Positions 31,613 through 33,300 of a stretch of DNA of 33,300 nucleotides are shown piece by piece. A model generated the notes under the pieces. That model had not been told where the DNA came from. It saw nothing but the letters and a program-made list of their open reading frames with translations, and did no database searches. Position numbers and translations under genes: made by a program. Source of the DNA: Solirubrobacteraceae bacterium (GTDB lineage: Bacteria > Actinomycetota > Thermoleophilia > Solirubrobacterales > Solirubrobacteraceae); contig JADGPN010000017.1 of assembly GCA_017882465.1 (NCBI GenBank), positions 1 through 33,300 of the forward strand. The letters run 5' to 3'. Numbering within the stretch: the first letter of the stretch is position 1; each line of letters begins with the position of its first letter.

Positions 31613-31658
31613 GCGCGGGCACCCGCACGAAGGCGGCGCGCGCACCCGTACGAAGGCG
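31613..31658. repeat. two tandem 23-bp units upstream of the EF-G-like gene
   Basis: Units at 31613-31635 and 31636-31658 agree at 21 of 23 positions and share GCGCG at the start and ACGAAGGCG at the end. They abut the -10-like TATCGT at 31660-31665, so they occupy the -35 and upstream promoter region. The remaining 150-nt gap after the sigma gene holds no gene. Confidence 0.7.
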
Positions 31659-31659
31659 C

Positions 31660-31665
31660 TATCGT
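31660..31665 (+). promoter_or_regulatory. -10 element of the EF-G-like gene
   Basis: TATCGT is followed by a ~27-nt leader with GAGGAGAGGAG (31681-31691) before ATG 31699. This gene has a conventional ribosome-binding site. Confidence 0.4.
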
Positions 31666-31698
31666 CGCGGCTTCGGCATCGAGGAGAGGAGTCTGGGC

Positions 31699-33300
31699 AT
31701 GCACAAGGCCGCGGATCGGATTCGCAACGTGGCTCTCGTCGGCCACCGGGGCAGTGGCAAGACCTCGCTGCACGAGGCGCTGTTGTTCCAGGCCGGCGCC
31801 GTCAACCGGCTGGGTTCCGTCGTCGACGGCACCACCGTTTCGGATTCCGACGCGGACGAGAAATCTCGCCAGATGTCGATCTCCGCGGCACTGTCCTCAT
31901 TCGAGTGGCAGGACCGCAAGGTCAACCTGATCGACACCCCTGGCGACTCCAGCTTCATCGCCGATGCCCTCGGCGCGCTGCGTGTGTGCGAGTCGGCCGT
32001 GTTCTTGGTCAACGCGGTCATGGGCGTCGAGGTCCACACCAACCGACTGTGGCAGCGCGCGGCCGAGCTCGATCTGGCGCGGCTGATCTTCGTCAACATG
32101 CTCGATCGCGAGCGGGCCGACTTCTTCCGCACGCTCGACTCGCTCAAGGCATCCTTCGGCCCCCACGTGGTGGCCACCGAGATCCCGATCGGCTCCGAGC
32201 ACGACGTCACCGGGCTGGTCGACCTCGTCGACATGAAGGCCTATCGCTACGAGGGCGCCGGACGCGAGAACTGCACCGAGATCCCGATGCCCGAGGAGCT
32301 CCGCGCACAAGCCGAGGAGTACCGCGAGAAGCTGATGGACGAGGTGGCCGAGAACTCCGACGCGCTGATGGAGCGCTACCTCGAGGGCGAGGAGATCTCG
32401 CACGACGAGATCGTGGCCGCGCTTAAGGACAGCACCAACCACGGCGCGATGTTCCCCGTCACCTGCGGGGTGGCGACGCGCAACCTCGGCACCAACCGGC
32501 TCCTGGACGCGATCGTCGAGGACCTGCCCTCTCCCGTCAAGCACGGCGGGCTCGAGGTCGGCGAGGTCACCCTCGAGCCGGTCGACGACCAGGAGCTGTT
32601 CGTCTACGTGTTCAAGACCCGCGCCGACCCGTTCGCGGGCCGCATCAACCTGTTCCGTGTCTACCAGGGCACGCTCAAGCAGGACTCCCATGTGCTCAAC
32701 ACCCGCTCCCACGCGAAGGAGCGCGTCGGCCCGCTGGTCACATTCGACGGCGGCCAGACCGGGCACACGAGCGAGTTCGGGCCCGGCGACATCGGCGCGG
32801 TGGCCAAGCTGAAGGAGACCAGGGCCGGCGACTGGCTGGCCTCCCGTGACGAGCCGATCGAGATGCCCAGCGTGAAGCTCCCGGCTCCGGTGATGGCGTT
32901 CTCGGTCGAGCCCAAGAGCAAGGGCGACGAGGACAAGGTGTTCACGGCCCTGCGCCGGCTGCAGGAGGAGGACCCGACGATCGATCTGCACCGCGATCCC
33001 CAGACCGGCGAGCAGATCGTGGCCGGGCTCTCACAGGTCCACGTCGAGGTGATCGTCGAGCGGCTGAAGTCGCGCTTCGGCGCCGAGGTCAACCTGAAGC
33101 CGCCGCGCGTGCCCTACCAGGAGACGATCCGGCGCTCGGCCAAGGCCCACGGGCGCCACAAGAAGCAGACCGGCGGCCGCGGCCAGTTCGGCGACTGCCA
33201 CATCGAGATCGAGCCGCTCGAGTCCGGCGCCGGGTTCGAGTTCGTCAACGCGATCAAAGGGGGAGTGATCCCGTCCGGGTTCATCCCCGCGGTCGAGAAG
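31699..33300 (+). CDS. fusA2: elongation factor G-like GTPase (EF-G2), 3' end outside window
   Basis: The first 534 codons of an EF-G-like translational GTPase; no stop is reached. Motifs are G1 GHRGSGKT (15-22), G3 DTPGDSSF (79-86) and, at the G4 position, VNMLDRE (133-139). There Met134 stands where NKxD has Lys. Domain II (about 285-385, FVYVFKTRADPFAGRINLFRV) and domain III (PVMAFSVEPKSKGDEDK onward) follow, then the start of domain IV (GGRGQFGDCHIEIEPL). The EF-G-like paralogue type, not canonical FusA, is indicated by GHRGSGKTSL in place of GHIDAGKTT. Its cellular role is uncertain. The RBS is GGAG 8-9 nt before ATG 31699. Confidence 0.92.
   Translation, partial: MHKAADRIRNVALVGHRGSGKTSLHEALLFQAGAVNRLGSVVDGTTVSDSDADEKSRQMSISAALSSFEWQDRKVNLIDTPGDSSFIADALGALRVCESAVFLVNAVMGVEVHTNRLWQRAAELDLARLIFVNMLDRERADFFRTLDSLKASFGPHVVATEIPIGSEHDVTGLVDLVDMKAYRYEGAGRENCTEIPMPEELRAQAEEYREKLMDEVAENSDALMERYLEGEEISHDEIVAALKDSTNHGAMFPVTCGVATRNLGTNRLLDAIVEDLPSPVKHGGLEVGEVTLEPVDDQELFVYVFKTRADPFAGRINLFRVYQGTLKQDSHVLNTRSHAKERVGPLVTFDGGQTGHTSEFGPGDIGAVAKLKETRAGDWLASRDEPIEMPSVKLPAPVMAFSVEPKSKGDEDKVFTALRRLQEEDPTIDLHRDPQTGEQIVAGLSQVHVEVIVERLKSRFGAEVNLKPPRVPYQETIRRSAKAHGRHKKQTGGRGQFGDCHIEIEPLESGAGFEFVNAIKGGVIPSGFIPAVEK

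Overview
The window is a dense, very GC-rich bacterial chromosome segment (roughly 70% GC by eye, with strong G/C bias at third codon positions). Gene content and order point to a high-GC actinobacterium, and the protein style fits the class Thermoleophilia (Solirubrobacterales-like); the class is my inference, not a database result. Almost everything is core housekeeping on the + strand. Exceptions on the - strand are acyP, a tyrosine-phosphatase-like gene, yraN and a small orphan gene near 29.6 kb. I see no rRNA, tRNA, CRISPR array, insertion sequence or prophage.

Layout. 1-92: four tandem 23-bp repeats. 103-3467: acyP (-), rmuC (+), a dual-specificity-phosphatase-like gene (-) and a winged-helix-like unknown (+). 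3528-10625: yceD-family gene, rpmF, plsX, acpP, rnc, smc, ftsY, the classic ribosome/lipid/chromosome/SRP cluster. 10663-12901: an accessory insert between the two SRP GTPase genes, made of a secreted two-domain copper protein, an nfeD-like gene and only the last ~60 codons of an SPFH (stomatin-like) gene. 12946-18693: ffh, rpsP, khpA, rimM, trmD, rplS, two tandem signal peptidases I and rnhB, tightly packed with 4-nt overlaps. 18697-21813: yraN (-) divergent from comM-dprA (+), with a mirrored pair of near-identical promoters between them. 21834-29456: thiD, two unknown genes, ilvD, a PlsC-type acyltransferase, an SDR-like protein and a large L,D-transpeptidase. 29490-33300: a small - strand orphan, xerC, a WhiG/FliA-type sigma factor and the first 534 codons of an EF-G-like GTPase that runs off the window.

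The genes serve protein synthesis and export (rpmF, rpsP, rplS, rimM, trmD, ffh, ftsY, two lepB), lipid synthesis (plsX, acpP, plsC), chromosome maintenance and DNA processing (smc, xerC, rmuC, rnhB, yraN, comM, dprA) and the envelope (L,D-transpeptidase, nfeD).

A recurring control feature is a TAnnnT (or near) -10 hexamer ending only 6-11 nt before the start codon at most transcription-unit heads, with no Shine-Dalgarno in most cases. This suggests widespread leaderless or near-leaderless transcripts. The best leads are the mirrored yraN/comM promoters, the PHM-like plus cupredoxin fusion, the sigma factor gene with no ATG/GTG/TTG at its conserved N-terminus, the RNase III with two altered active-site positions, and the SPFH remnant.
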